Shown here one piece after another: positions 1 through 10,376 of a DNA stretch of 64,000 nucleotides. Origin of the DNA: Bathynomus jamesi. Its lineage: Eukaryota; Arthropoda; Malacostraca; Isopoda; Cirolanidae. The DNA lies in assembly GCA_023014485.1 (NCBI GenBank), contig JAJOZX010002571.1, forward strand, positions 441,001 through 505,000. The letters run 5' to 3'. The notes below the pieces were generated by a model. It ran no database searches. It saw nothing but the letters and a program-made list of their open reading frames with translations, and was not told the origin of the DNA. A program made the position numbers and the translations under genes. The stretch's first letter is position 1. Each line of letters starts with the position of its first letter.

Positions 1-136
1 GGATGTGTTTTTGGATCAGGATTTATTGAGAGTAGGAGGTAGACTACAGTTTTCTGGGCTTCCAGAGGAGAAAAGACATCCAATTTCGCTACCTTCTGGG
101 GGGCACTTTGTGGACCTTTTGATCCTGGATACTCAT
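1..136 (+). pseudogene. BEL-A pol fragment, linker before the integrase
   Basis: The translated segment contains FLDQDLLRVGGRLQFSG, typical of the region just before the integrase zinc-binding domain in BEL pol. The same bases occur in BEL-D from 48073. The segment stops at the CTCAT target site of Gyp1a, and the following codons resume at 4327. Confidence 0.85.
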
Positions 137-289
137 TGTGGTGCCGCGTTTGTTAGCGGGCTAAAGATAAAGTAAAGGCCAATTTGAGGCTTTATTCAAC
201 ATAAACATAGCATAGAACTGAAACACAGAAAACAATAATTAGTAAAGACTTGTTACACAGAAAACAATAATTAGTAAAGACTCATTACA
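137..289 (-). repeat. Gyp1a 3' LTR, followed by duplicated LTR/polypurine segments
   Basis: The 3' LTR is about 153 bp, against 121 bp for the 5' LTR, because a roughly 32-bp block containing CTAATTATTGTTTTCTGTG is repeated inside it. Further copies of the LTR start and of the polypurine tract (AAAAGAAGAGAGGAA in element sense) continue to about 405, so the 3' border has been tandemly expanded. An AATAAA polyadenylation signal lies inside the LTR. Confidence 0.8.
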
Positions 290-467
290 TTCCTCTCTTC
301 TTTTATAATACATGATCACAGAAAATAATAATTAGTAAAGACTTGTTACACAGAAAACAATAATTAGTAAAGACTCATTACATTCCTCTCTTCTTTTATA
401 ATACGTGATACTTTGCACGGTAAGAAACAAAACGACAAGTTCAAGATATTTTGGAAGAAAGAAGAGT

Positions 468-3400
468 CTACAAGTTTAGGCGTTGAGCTGGGTATCTGAT
501 TCGAGTGCTTCTTCTCAGAGGGGGACTCGTCTCGGAGGTTACTGACACAGGTGGGTCTCTCTCGACTTCGACTGGAGTCGCTTCGACGGGAGCTGTTGGG
601 ACCGTGTGTCGGCGGATCTCAGCGGGTTCTGAGTCGTCCGTTAGCGGGGTGGAATTGATTGGCGGACTGGGTACGGGGGGTTCATAGTGATTCGTGTCAT
701 CCGTATTGCTACGTCCCGCCGGTGCCAGGTCCCTGATGGATACGGTATCTTCTCTCCCATTCGGATGCCGTATAAACGCGTAGTTGGGGTTTGCCTCAAT
801 TAACTCAACTTCCTCGACGAGGGGTCGTTCTTGGATCGGCGAATGAATTGGCGAAGGAGTACAGTTCCCGGAGAAGACAGCCACGTCGGTAGTGCAGAAC
901 CGGTAGAAGTACGCCGCGGGTGCGTGAATAGACGCTCGTGAGGAGTTTCGTTCGTGGCCGTACACAGCAGCGATCTAATCGAGTGCAGCGCGTCTGGTAG
1001 GACGGACTCCCATTGCGACATCGGCAACCCGCGATCTTCTATGGCTAGTTTGATGGTGTTCATGATGATTCCATTGTAACGTTCGCATTGCCCGTTTCCT
1101 TGGGGGTGATACGGCGTTGTGCGACTAGTCGCGATACCATGTTTAGTTAGGAACAGTTTTAGTTCCGAAGACATAAACGATGTCCCTCGATCTGTGTGGA
1201 TGTAAGAGGGAGTTCCGAAGGTAGAAAATAACTCGGTGAGACGGGCGATAACGGTTGACGTGTTCGTATCACGGCACGGGAAGGCAAAAGGAAAGCGTGA
1301 ATACTCGTCGATTACTGTTAGGATGTAAGGTCGCGAAGTTGCGCTCGGAAGCGGGCCTTTAAAGTCGATGTTAAGTCGGTCAAACGGGGACATGGCCCGT
1401 ATTAAGTGACTAACTTCTGGTTTATAGTACTGTGGCTTACATTTAGCGCATGTTTGGCATTCCGACGTAACTCGTTTGATGTCATCCACTGAGAATGGTA
1501 GGTTCCTAGCTCTCACAAAATGAGTCATTCGGCGGACTCCTGGGTGTATCAGATTAACATGCAGCTGGGCGAGGGATATTCTTGGAGTAGCAGCGCAAAA
1601 GGATCGCGACAATGCGTCTGCGGCTCGGTTCTCGGGGCCCGGTCTGTATTTTATTGTGAATGAGTAGCCGGCTAGTTCTACACGCCAACGGAGAATCTTA
1701 TCGTTCTTAATACGACCAGTAGCTTTTCCATCGAACATGAAAGATACGCTCCGCTGGTCGGTGACGACAGTAAAGTGTCGATAAGCTAAGAAGTGCTTCC
1801 ACTTGCGAATGGATTCGATTACAGCGTATGCCTCCTTTTCAACGATGTGATGGCGACGTTCTGTGTTATTCAGAGCGCGAGAAAAGAACGCCACCGGGCG
1901 GCCGTTCTGGGTGAGGGTGGCTCCGATTGCTGAAGAGGAAGCGTCCGTCTCCACAGTGAACGGCAGTTCTTCATCGATTGAACCGACGACAGCTTTCGAG
2001 ATATCATCTTTGAGTGTTTGGATCGTTGATACTTCCTCGCGAGTTAATGGGAATGATGAAACGTTGAGCAGAGGTTTGATCTTGAGGGAATAGTTCTGAA
2101 TCCATTTAGCATAGTATGCGAATAGTCCGATTACGCGTTGTAGAGACGACTTGTTGCGAGGAGTTTGAAGTTCTTGTAGTGGCCGGAGGCGTTCGGGATC
2201 GGGCCGCAATACGCCATGAGAGATAGAATATCCGAGCAGGTGCACTGATGTCATCGAAAGCTTGCATTTTTCCTTGTTTAGACTCAGATTTACTCGTTTA
2301 GCGGCTTCCCAGAAATGTCGAAGGTTCTCATCGTGCTCTTCCCAAGTGGTTCCGCAGATGGTGAGATCGTCGAGGTAGGCGTATGTTGATGATAAGTTGT
2401 TCGAGGATATGAATTCGTTCATGACGCGCTGGAAGGCCGCGGCTCCGTTAGTTACTCCCATAGGGATCCTTCTGAATTGGTATAGATTTCCGTCAGCCTC
2501 GAATGCTGTGAAAGGTCGTTCAGACGGATCGATTTCTACCTGGTAGTATGCGCTTGACAGATCAATTACGCTGTAGTATTTGTGTTGTGAGACTTTGTTG
2601 GCTATATCATCGATTCGCGGAAGAGGATATGCATCTAGCATGGTAAATCGGTTGACGGTTTGAGAGAAATCGATTACCATGCGTTTTTTTTTTGTTTCGG
2701 TAGATGTGATGACTACTTGAGCACGCCAGGGTGAGTTACTGGGTTCAATTATCTCATCCCTGAGTAGCTTTTCGATTTCTTTCCCAATGAAAATTTTGTC
2801 CTCAGAGCAAAATCGTCTGGACTTCGTGGCGATGGGACGACAATCGGCAGTTAAGTTGCCGAATAGTGGTGGGGCTGAAATTCTTGATCGAGTAAGGCCG
2901 CATATATGGAGTGCTGGCTCCGGACCTCCGAAATTGATGTTCAATTCCTTGTGTCTGATTAAGAATGGGGTACCGAGTATTATGTCAGCGCACAGATCCG
3001 ACAAGACGGATAGTTCGAGCTTTTCGTAGTCGCGGTCTCCCATCGTAACCTTCACTGTACATCGACCTGAGATGGCTGCGGATAGATTAGGCGAAGCCAT
3101 TGATACGACGCCCGAGTGCGGAAGAATGGGCAGCTCTAAGTGTTTGGCTAGATCCTCACGAATGAAGTTGTCCGAGCTGCCAGTATCCAACAAGGCGAGA
3201 CACGAACGGCCGTTGACGAGGATATCGACTGTTGAGTTGGTAGGCATGGAGGAGCTACACGATAGAGTGGTACTAATGGTCGCTAATGCTGCGGCTGAAT
3301 GAGACGCTGTGGTTTTATCCTGTTTTTGACGTGCCGAGGAAGTACTTGAGCGGCAGACTTTGGCCCAGTGGCCGGTCTTTTCACATTTCGCACAGATAGA

Positions 3401-4123
3401 ATCCTTTGCCGGACACCTGCTTCGTGGGTGGCGTCGAGACCCGCAGAAGAAGCACAGAGCGGCTTTGTTGTCGAAATTCGTAGCGGCTGAAGAGTTTGGG
3501 AGATCGTCTCCTTGGACGCAGGCAGGCCGGGCAGAGTCAGTAGTCGGCGACGGTTCGTGGCGAGAGCCAGTGGCTGCAACAGCACCGTAATGAGTGAGGT
3601 ACGATTCTGAGTTTTTCTGGGCCTGATCTAATGTTCGAGCCTGGACGATAGCCTTTTCCAGTGAGAGTGTGTCATTTTCGAGTAAGCGGGTGCGGATGGC
3701 GCTATCTCTAATTCCTCGGATGAAAGCGTCTCTCACAGATGAACTCCTGTTTTCGTCGGCGGAAACCGATTTGAAGTTGCAGTCATTGGCTAGTTGTTGA
3801 AGAATTTGCAAGTACTCATCGAGGGTTTCCTCGGGCTTTTGGTGACGGGTGGACAACAGGTGGCGAGCGCATACCTCGTTTGGCTTCTTGACGTAGGTGG
3901 CCTCTAAGGCTGCCATGGCATTCTCATAAGTAGAGCAGTCTTGAATGATATCAGCGACATCGGGGCCGATATGTATGAATAGAACCTCCAATTTATTGGG
4001 GTTGTGTTCGGCGATAGTACTCAAGAAATATTTGAATCCGCGCGACCATAATTTCCATAGTTTCCCAGCTTGGGGAGAATTCGGAGAAGTAATAAATTTA
4101 TCCGGGCGAATCACCTTCTCCAT
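468..4123 (-). pseudogene. Gyp1a gag-pol polyprotein (Ty3/gypsy), late frameshift
   Basis: A single frame begins at the ATG ending at 4123 and encodes Gag, protease, reverse transcriptase, RNase H and integrase. Visible landmarks are two CCHC zinc knuckles (CFFCGSRRHPRSRC and CAKCEKTGHWAKVC, around residues 225-258), the protease motif LLDTGSSDNF (about 310), the RT motif YAYLDDL (about 585), the RNase H start FTVETDASSS (about 720) and integrase residues in NIDFKG, HTDRGTSF and NGQCERYN. The frame breaks near 820: a run of five C in the sister copy (9781-9785) is four here. The last 120 or so residues therefore lie in another frame (468-965). Apart from this break no internal stop is visible. 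Confidence 0.92.
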
Positions 4124-4192
4124 GATATAGTAAGATTACTGGATGAATATTTGCTTGCTGTATCTGAAAGGCCGACTGAATGGCTGATTGAA

Positions 4193-4205
4193 ATGTTGAA
4201 TAAAT
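4193..4205 (-). promoter_or_regulatory. Candidate self-primer binding site of Gyp1a
   Basis: The bases directly after the 5' LTR do not start with the TGG of a tRNA-type primer site. Instead, one base from the LTR end, TTTATTCAACAT (element sense, 4204-4193) is perfectly complementary to ATGTTGAATAAA inside the same LTR (4271-4260). In the fission-yeast Tf1/sushi lineage the transcript 5' end folds back on such a site and primes its own reverse transcription. The complementarity and its position are seen; self-priming is inferred. Confidence 0.5.
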
Positions 4206-4326
4206 TGTGGTGCCGCGTTTGTTAGCGGGCTAAAGATAAAGTAAAGGCCAATTTGAGGCTTTATTCAACATAAACATAGCATAGATCTGAAACACAGAAA
4301 ACAATAATTAGTAAAGACTCATTACA
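4206..4326 (-). repeat. Gyp1a 5' LTR (121 bp)
   Basis: The LTR starts TGTAATGAG and ends CACCACA in element sense and carries AATAAA at about two thirds of its length. It is directly followed on the right by the target duplication CTCAT. It matches the 3' LTR except for the internal duplicated block there. Confidence 0.9.
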
Positions 4327-4593
4327 CTCATCATAAGCTGTTACATGCTGGAGTTAGAGAAGTGATAATAGAGATCAGACAACAGTTTTGGATTCCCAAA
4401 ATTAGACAAGTAGTAAAAAAGGTCTTGCATAAATGTGTGGTTTGCAAGCGTTGGAGTGCAAAGCCTTATAATGAAAAGGTGGCTCCACTTTCAAGAGAAC
4501 GGTGTGTCTATACTGCCCCATTTGATGTAGTGGGAGTAGACTTCGCAGGTCCAGTCTATGTGTATGAGCAAGGGGAGTCTAACAAAGGTTATA
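4327..4593 (+). pseudogene. BEL-A pol fragment: integrase zinc-binding domain and start of the catalytic core
   Basis: The segment encodes an HHCC-type integrase zinc-binding domain (paired His in HHKLLHAG-like sequence, then CVVCKR) followed by FDVVGVDFAGPVYV, which holds the first catalytic Asp of the integrase core. It continues from 136 once Gyp1a is taken out, and breaks again at TATATA where the small inverted-repeat element is inserted. Confidence 0.87.
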
Positions 4594-4819
4594 TAGGGTG
4601 AACCAAATGTAGGTGGACAGTAAATGATAACCTTTATTTTGAGAATACATATTTAATTTTTTTGTATACTATAATACAAAATAAAATTTAAATAAATTTA
4701 GTTATAATATTTAATATAATATAACACAAACACCATAGTTATAATGAACACCATAGTTATAATATAATATAACACAAACCGTATTCAACCTACTGTCCAC
4801 CTACTTTTGGTTCACCGTG
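4594..4819. mobile_element. Small non-autonomous DNA element (MITE), TA target
   Basis: This AT-rich 226-bp insertion has inverted ends of about 27 bp: GGTGAACCAAATGTAGGTGG on the left and, read in reverse on the right, GGTGAACCAAAAGTAGGTGG, both continuing ACAGTA. The interrupted BEL sequence reads through TATATA, so a TA or TATA duplication flanks it, as in the Tc1/mariner superfamily. The core repeats a short block containing ACCATAGTTATAAT. No coding capacity is seen. Confidence 0.8.
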
Positions 4820-4821
4820 TA

Positions 4822-5657
4822 TATGTCTTTTCACATGTGCTACTACCAGAGCAATCCATTTGGAGTTGGTAAGCAACTTAAGTAGTGATGTATTTCTTTT
4901 GGCCTTTAAAAGGTTTGTGAACAGAAGGGGTTTCCCAAATAAAATCATATCGGATAATGCAAAAACCTTCAAAAAGGCTGCAAAGGAACTCCAAGAAGTT
5001 TGGTCCTTGCTAAAAGAGGAAGGATTCCAATCCTACCTTTCACACCAAGGGGTACAGTGGGAGTTTAGTGTTGAAAGAGCACCATGGTGGGGAGGATTTT
5101 GGGAAAGGCTAGTGAGAAGTGTAAAGTGTCCATTAAAGAAACTTTTAGCTAATGCTCAGTTGAGCAAAGAAGAATTCTGCACTGTTTTATGTGAAGTAGA
5201 AGCAATGGTGACCAGTAGGCCTGTCACTTTTGTTTATAACAGTATGCAGGATGCAGAGCCATTGACACCAAATCATTTTCTTTGTGGTAAACGATTAACA
5301 TCAAGCCCCAGTGTGCCAGAAGACTTGCAGCCTATCCAGAGCACTCAAGGAGAGTTAACCAGACGGTTCAGGTACCTTGAAGAGCTACAAGGTCAGTTAT
5401 GGAAGAGGTGGCAGATGGAATACTTGCCAGAACTCAATTATTACCCATCAGGCAAGGTAAAGGGCTCCAATGCAAATTGTATCAAGGTGGGAGAAGTGGT
5501 AATGATTGGGGATGAAAGACCAAGGCAATGCTGGAAGCTTGGCATAATTGAAGAGTTGTTTGTTGACAAAGACAATTTAGTTAGGTCTGCACTGTTAAAG
5601 ACTTCAGGAGGAAAGTTAGAGACCTATACAAAAACTCTATGCTTCAGAAATCAGTAA
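4822..5657 (+). pseudogene. BEL-A integrase core and DUF5641-type C-terminus, frameshifted
   Basis: The frame carries the integrase core of BEL pol: KIISDNAKTF holds the second Asp and WWGGFWERLVRSVK follows with the Glu. It then runs into the C-terminal region WKRWQMEYLPEL...VMIGDERPRQCWKLG typical of DUF5641 in BEL/Pao pol. Compared with BEL-D, two bases are missing near 5620, so the frame ends early at 5657 instead of running about 58 bp into the 3' LTR. The usable frame starts after the inserted MITE. Confidence 0.88.
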
Positions 5658-5759
5658 AAACACAGAGAGTTAAGATGAAACATTTGAGTTACAGCCTCAT
5701 GGAGAAGGCTTGGCTAACCTTGCAGAAGGTAATGACAACAATGCCTCTTCGGTGGGGAG

Positions 5760-6320
5760 TGTTAGAAAATCTAGAAGAGGAAGAACCATTGTTGTCCCAA
5801 GGCGATATGATGACTAAGCTGATTGATGCAGCATTGCTTGTATATATTAAGTTAAGGTGTATATATATATCCATCTCATAATTGTAAGGTTAGTGAAAAA
5901 TTCACTTAATTTAGAGCTAGCATTTTTGGGCTCTTGTGGCATCATTGTTTGGGCACTCTGGTGGTGGCATTTTGGGGCGCTGCGCGTCCTTTCTACTCGT
6001 TTATAGAGCTCTCTTGCAATTCAGTTTGGTTGTTTAGATACAAGATTGTTGCATCGTGCAATAGTCCAGGTTGTGTTGTTGCAAGGTTGAGAAAGAAGAC
6101 CATAAATAGTGCCCCTTTCGTTTTTATCTTAAATTCATGCAACTGAGGCCTAAGGTAGGCCCACATTGAGTCAGCAACCCTGAGGTAGGACCTAATAGGA
6201 CCTCAAGTCCGTAAGTTTTTAATTTTAGCTTAACTTGGGCTGTAGGTTGAACTGGCCCTTTAGAACTTGGCCGTTCACGGCTCAGCTGGGATTTTGAACC
6301 CAACAAATAAATAAATAACA
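5760..6320 (+). repeat. BEL-A 3' LTR (561 bp)
   Basis: The LTR starts TGTTAGAAAATC and ends AAATAACA, so the termini TGTTA/TAACA are inverted. It aligns along its whole length with the 602-bp LTRs of BEL-D but carries several small deletions. AATAAA-type signals lie at its 3' end. Penelope-like sequence follows directly. Confidence 0.9.
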
Positions 6321-7097
6321 ATGAATGAGCTGCTTCAGGACCTCGCCACGTACGTGAAACTTAGGAAGAACCCGCAGGATGATATCATCAAATCATTCAA
6401 TAGTGGCTTGAAACGCATTCTCAAAGATCATAAGGACTTAATTCCCCTTTTCTTGTCCACTTCACCTTCTCTGCCTTACCTCTATGGTCTTATTAAAACC
6501 CACAAACCGGGCAACCCTATGCGCCCTATTATTAGCTCGGTGGGCTCTATTACCTATAAACTCTCCAAATGGCTTGTTAATGTCTTGTCCCCCATTCTTG
6601 GAACTATCTCTGATTCACACGTAAAAAATTCCATGGATCTTACTGAAAAATTGAATAATGTTCGCATTAATACCAACGATAGATTGATCAGTTTTGACGT
6701 TTGTTCATTGTTCACAAAAGTGCCGATTGACGATATGCTTGACTTTCTCGCCCGAGAATTACATAACTATGATCTGCCATTACCTGCACACACATTGTTT
6801 TGGAACTTATTAAGCTTTGTATCAAGGATTGTAAATTCACTTTCAATGGCGAGCATTATCAACAAGTTTTTGGGATGGCCATGGGCAACCCTTTGTCACC
6901 CCTTCTCTCCAATATTTATATGGAGTTTTTTTTAAATTACTTACATTCCGAGAATCCTGGGGGTTGGCATCCCATGGTTGCGGTACGTCAACGATATTTT
7001 GTGTATCTGGCCCATGAATCGTGACCTGGATGACTTCCTCCTTCAGTTAAATGACCAAGTCCCCTCCATTAAGTTTACTTTAGAAGTGGAACAAGAC
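6321..7097 (+). pseudogene. Penelope-like element (PLE), reverse transcriptase part
   Basis: The frame starting at 6321 reads PYLYGLIKTHKPGNPMRPI and SFDVCSLFTKVPIDD, the conserved fingers/palm blocks of Penelope-like reverse transcriptases. The next block, GMAMGNPLSPLLSNIYMEFF, is in another frame (6800-6935), so at least two frameshifts are present. The catalytic block reads RYVNDIL (6981-7001): the first Asp of the usual YxDD is Asn. The element is cut at 7097 by BEL-B (target duplication AAGAC, 7093-7097) and resumes at 14772. The N-terminal part is missing because BEL-A lies at its left border. Confidence 0.88.
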
Positions 7098-7695
7098 TGT
7101 TATTTTATTTAATTGTTGGGTTCAAAATCCCAGCTGAGCCGTGAACGGCCAAATTCTAAAGGGCCAGTTCTACCTACAGCCCAAGTTAAGCTAAAATTAA
7201 AACTTACGGATTTGAGATCCTATTAGGTCCTACCTCAGGGTTGCTGACTCGATGCGGGCCTACCTTAGACCTTAGTTAGTTACATGAATTTAATATAAAA
7301 ACAAAAGGGGTACTATTTATGGTCTTCTTTCTCAACCTTGCAACAACAACGCAACCTGGACTATTGCACGATGCAACAATCTTGTATCTAAACAACCAAA
7401 CTGAATTGCAAGAGAGCTCTCTATCAGACCACACCCTTTACGTACGACATCCCACAAACGAGTAGAAAGGACGCGCAGCGCCCCAAAATGATGCCACCAG
7501 AGTCCCAAACACTGATGCCACAAGAGCCCAAAAATGCTAGCTCTAAATTAAGTGAATTTTTCACTAACCTTACAATTATGAGATGGATATATATACACCT
7601 TAACTTAATATATACAAGCAATGCTGCATCAATCAGCTTATTCATCATATCGCCTTGGGACAACAATGGTTCTTCCTCTTCTAGATTTTCTAACA
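7098..7695 (-). repeat. BEL-B 3' LTR (598 bp)
   Basis: It has the same TGTTA...TAACA borders as the other BEL LTRs and ends at 7695, next to the integrase C-terminal coding sequence. The pol stop codon (7638-7640) lies inside this LTR. Confidence 0.9.
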
Positions 7696-8717
7696 CTCCC
7701 CACCGAAGAGGCATTGTTGTCGTTACCTTCTGCAAAGTTAGCCAAGCCTTCTCCATGAGGCTGTAACTCAAATGTTTCATCTTGACTATCTGTGTTTTTG
7801 CTGATTTCTAAAGCATAGAGTTTTTGTATAGGTCTCTTTAACTTTCCTCCTGAAGTCTTTACCAGTGCAGACCTAACTAAATTGTCTTTGCCAACAAACA
7901 ACTCTTCAATTATGCCAAGCTTCCAGCATTGCCTTGGTCTTTCATCCCCAATCATTACCACTTCTCCCACCTTGATACAATTTGCATTGGAGCCCTTTAC
8001 CTTGCCTGATGGGTAATAATTGAGTTCTGGCAAGTATTCCATCTGCCACCTCTTCCATAACTGATCTTGTAGCTCTTCAAGGTACCTGAACCGTCTGGTT
8101 AACTCTCCTTGAGTGCTCTGGATAGGCTGCAAGTCTTCTGGCACACTGGGGCTTGATGTTAATCGTTTACCACAAAGAAAATGATTTGGTGTCAATGGCT
8201 CTGCATCCTGCATACTGTTGTAAACAAAAGTGATAGGCCTACTGTTCACCATTGCTTCTACTTCACACAAAACAGTGCAGAATTCTTCTTTGCTCAAATG
8301 AGCATTAGCTAAAAGTTTCTTTAATGGACACTTTACACTTCTCACTAGCCTTTCCCAAAATCCTCCCCACCATGGTGCTCTCTCAACAATAAACTCCCAC
8401 TGTACCCCTTGGTGTGAAAAGTAGGATTGGAATCCTTCCTCTTTTAGCAAGGACCAAATTTCTTGGAGTTCCTTTGCAGCCTTTTTGAAGGTTTTTGCAT
8501 TATCCGATATGATTTTATTTGGGAAACTCCTTCTGTTCACAAACCTTTTAAAGGCCAAAAGAAATACATCACTACTTAAGTTGCTTACCAACTCCAAATG
8601 GATTGCTCTGGTGGTAGCACAGGTGAAAAGACATATATAACCTTTGTTAGACTCCCCTCGCTCATACACATAGACTGGCCCTGCAAAGTCTACTCCCACT
8701 ACATCAAATGGGGCAGT
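7638..8717 (-). pseudogene. BEL-B pol: integrase core and C-terminal domain
   Basis: This open segment covers the integrase core from VVGVDFAGPVYV through SDNAKTFKK and ERAPWWGGFWERL, then the DUF5641-like C-terminus ending RTIVVPRRYDE. The last 58 bp lie within the LTR, which is the native layout seen in BEL-D. Upstream the frame is cut at about 8715-8717, where Gyp1b sequence on the opposite strand begins. The zinc-binding domain is missing. Confidence 0.88.
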
Positions 8718-10138
8718 TCTTTTCTCGCGCTCTGAATAACACAGAACGTCGCCATCACATCGTTGAAAAGGAGGCATACGCTGTAATCGAATCCATTCGC
8801 AAGTGGAAGCACTTCTTAGCTTATCGACACTTTACTGTCGTCACCGACCAGCGGAGCGTATCTTTCATGTTCGATGGAAAAGCTACTGGTCGTATTAAGA
8901 ACGATAAGATTCTCCGTTGGCGTATAGAACTAGCCGGCTACTCATTCACAATAAAATACAGACCGGGCCATGAGAACCGAGCCGCAGACGCATTGTCGCG
9001 ATCCTTTTGCGCTGCTACTCCAAGAATATCCCTCGCCCAGCTGCATGTTAATCTGATACACCCAGGAGTCCGCCGAATGACTCATTTTGTGAGAGCTAGG
9101 AACCTACCATTCTCAGTGGATGACATCAAACGAGTTACGTCGGAATGCCAAACATGCGCTAAATGTAAGCCACAGTACTATAAACCAGAAGTTAGTCACT
9201 TAATACGGGCCATGTCCCCGTTTCACCGACTTAACATCGACTTTAAAGGCCCGCTTCCGAGCGCAACTTCGCGACCTTACATCCTAACAGTAATCGACGA
9301 GTATTCACGCTTTCCTTTTGCCTTCCCGTGCCGTGATACGAACACGTCAACCGTTATCGCCCGTCTCACCGAGTTATTTTCTACCTTCGGAACTCCCTCT
9401 TACATCCACACAGATCGAGGGACATCGTTTATGTCTTCGGAACTAAAACTGTTCCTAACTAAACATGGTATCGCGACTAGTCGCACAACGCCGTATCACC
9501 CCCAAGGAAACGGGCAATGCGAACGTTACAATGGAATCATCATGAACACCATCAAACTAGCCATAGAAGATCGCGGGTTGCCGATGTCGCAATGGGAGTC
9601 CGTCCTACCAGACGCGCTGCACTCGATTAGATCGCTGCTGTGTACGGCCACGAACGAAACTCCTCACGAGCGTCTATTCACACACCCGCGGCGTACTTCT
9701 ACCGGTTCTGCACTACCGACGTGGCTGTCTTCTCCGGGAACTGTACTCCTTCGCCAATTCATTCGCCGATCCAAGAACGACCCCCTCGTCGAGGAAGTTG
9801 AGTTAATTGAGGCAAACCCCAACTACGCGTTTATACGGCATCCGAATGGGAGAGAAGATACCGTATCCATCAGGGACCTGGCACCGGCGGGACGTAGCAA
9901 TACGGATGACACGAATCATTATGAACCCCCCGTACACAGTCCGCCAATCAATTCCACACCGCTAAAGGACGACTCAGAACCCGCTGAGATCCGCCGACAC
10001 ACGGTCCCAACAGCTCCCGTCGAAGCGACTCCAGTCGAAGTCGAGAGAGGCCCACCTGTGTCAGTAACCTCCGAGACGAGTCCCCCTCTGAGAAGAAGCA
10101 CTCGAATCAGATACCCAGCTCAACGCCTAAACTTGTAG
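8717..10138 (+). pseudogene. Gyp1b pol 3' half: RNase H and integrase, still open
   Basis: The 5'-truncated frame is open for more than 470 codons. It runs from FFSRALNNTERRHHIVEKE in RNase H through the integrase core (LNIDFKGPLP, IHTDRGTSFMS, NGQCERYNGI) to the natural C-terminus RYPAQRLNL. It keeps the C5 run that is shortened in Gyp1a and so shows the native reading frame there. It lacks gag, protease and RT, and its first residues come from flanking BEL sequence. Confidence 0.88.
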
Positions 10139-10223
10139 ACTCTTCTTTCTTCCAAAATATCTTGAACTTGTCGTTTTGTTTCTTACCGTGCAATGTATCA
10201 CGTATTATAAAAGAAGAGAGGAA

Positions 10224-10376
10224 TGTAATGAGTCTTTACTAATTATTGTTTTCTGTGTAACAAGTCTTTACTAATTATTGTTTTCTGTGTTTCAGATCTA
10301 TGCTATGTTTATGTTGAATAAAGCCTCAAATTGGCCTTTACTTTATCTTTAGCCCGCTAACAAACGCGGCACCACA
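10224..10376 (+). repeat. Gyp1b 3' LTR (153 bp) with preceding polypurine tract
   Basis: The purine tract AAAAGAAGAGAGGAA (about 10209-10223) is followed by TGTAATGAG, and the LTR ends CACCACA. It contains the same internal duplication as the 3' LTR of Gyp1a, so the longer LTR form exists in two independent insertions. Confidence 0.87.

Larger units (their letters stand above)
137..4326 (-). mobile_element. Gyp1a: full-length Ty3/gypsy LTR retrotransposon
   Basis: A complete element of about 4.2 kb on the minus strand. It is bounded by TG...CA-ended LTRs and flanked by a perfect 5-bp duplication CTCAT (132-136 and 4327-4331) of BEL-A sequence. In element order it has the 5' LTR (4206-4326), a short leader, one fused gag-pol frame (468-4123, with one late frameshift), a purine-rich tract and the 3' LTR starting at 137. 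The LTRs are very short. A second, 5'-truncated copy of the same family lies at 8717-10376. Confidence 0.93.
1..6320 (+). mobile_element. BEL-A: 3' part of a BEL/Pao LTR retrotransposon, interrupted twice
   Basis: This is the 3' portion of a BEL/Pao element whose 5' part lies left of the window. Its coding pieces at 1-136, 4327-4593 and 4822-5657 join in register with the uninterrupted BEL-D copy on the same strand. The interruptions are Gyp1a (137-4326, duplicating CTCAT) and a small inverted-repeat element (about 4594-4819). It ends with a 3' LTR at 5760-6320. The target duplication cannot be tested because the 5' end is missing; ATGAA at 6321-6325 would be its right copy. The host sequence to the right is Penelope-like. 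Confidence 0.9.
8717..10376 (+). mobile_element. Gyp1b: 5'-truncated copy of the Gyp1 gypsy element
   Basis: This is the 3' half of the same element as Gyp1a, in the opposite orientation, from within RNase H to the end of the 3' LTR. Its left break with BEL-B shares two bases (GT) with both partners. Its right edge is the natural LTR end ...CACCACA at 10376. The BEL sequence on the two sides is not contiguous: about 1 kb of BEL pol is lost, so insertion was followed by, or coupled to, a deletion. Confidence 0.88.

Noticed and set aside
1863..2093. Plus-strand open frames inside Gyp1a and similar antisense frames inside the other elements
   Set aside because: They are shadows of the conserved pol frames on the opposite strand and have no recognisable domain.
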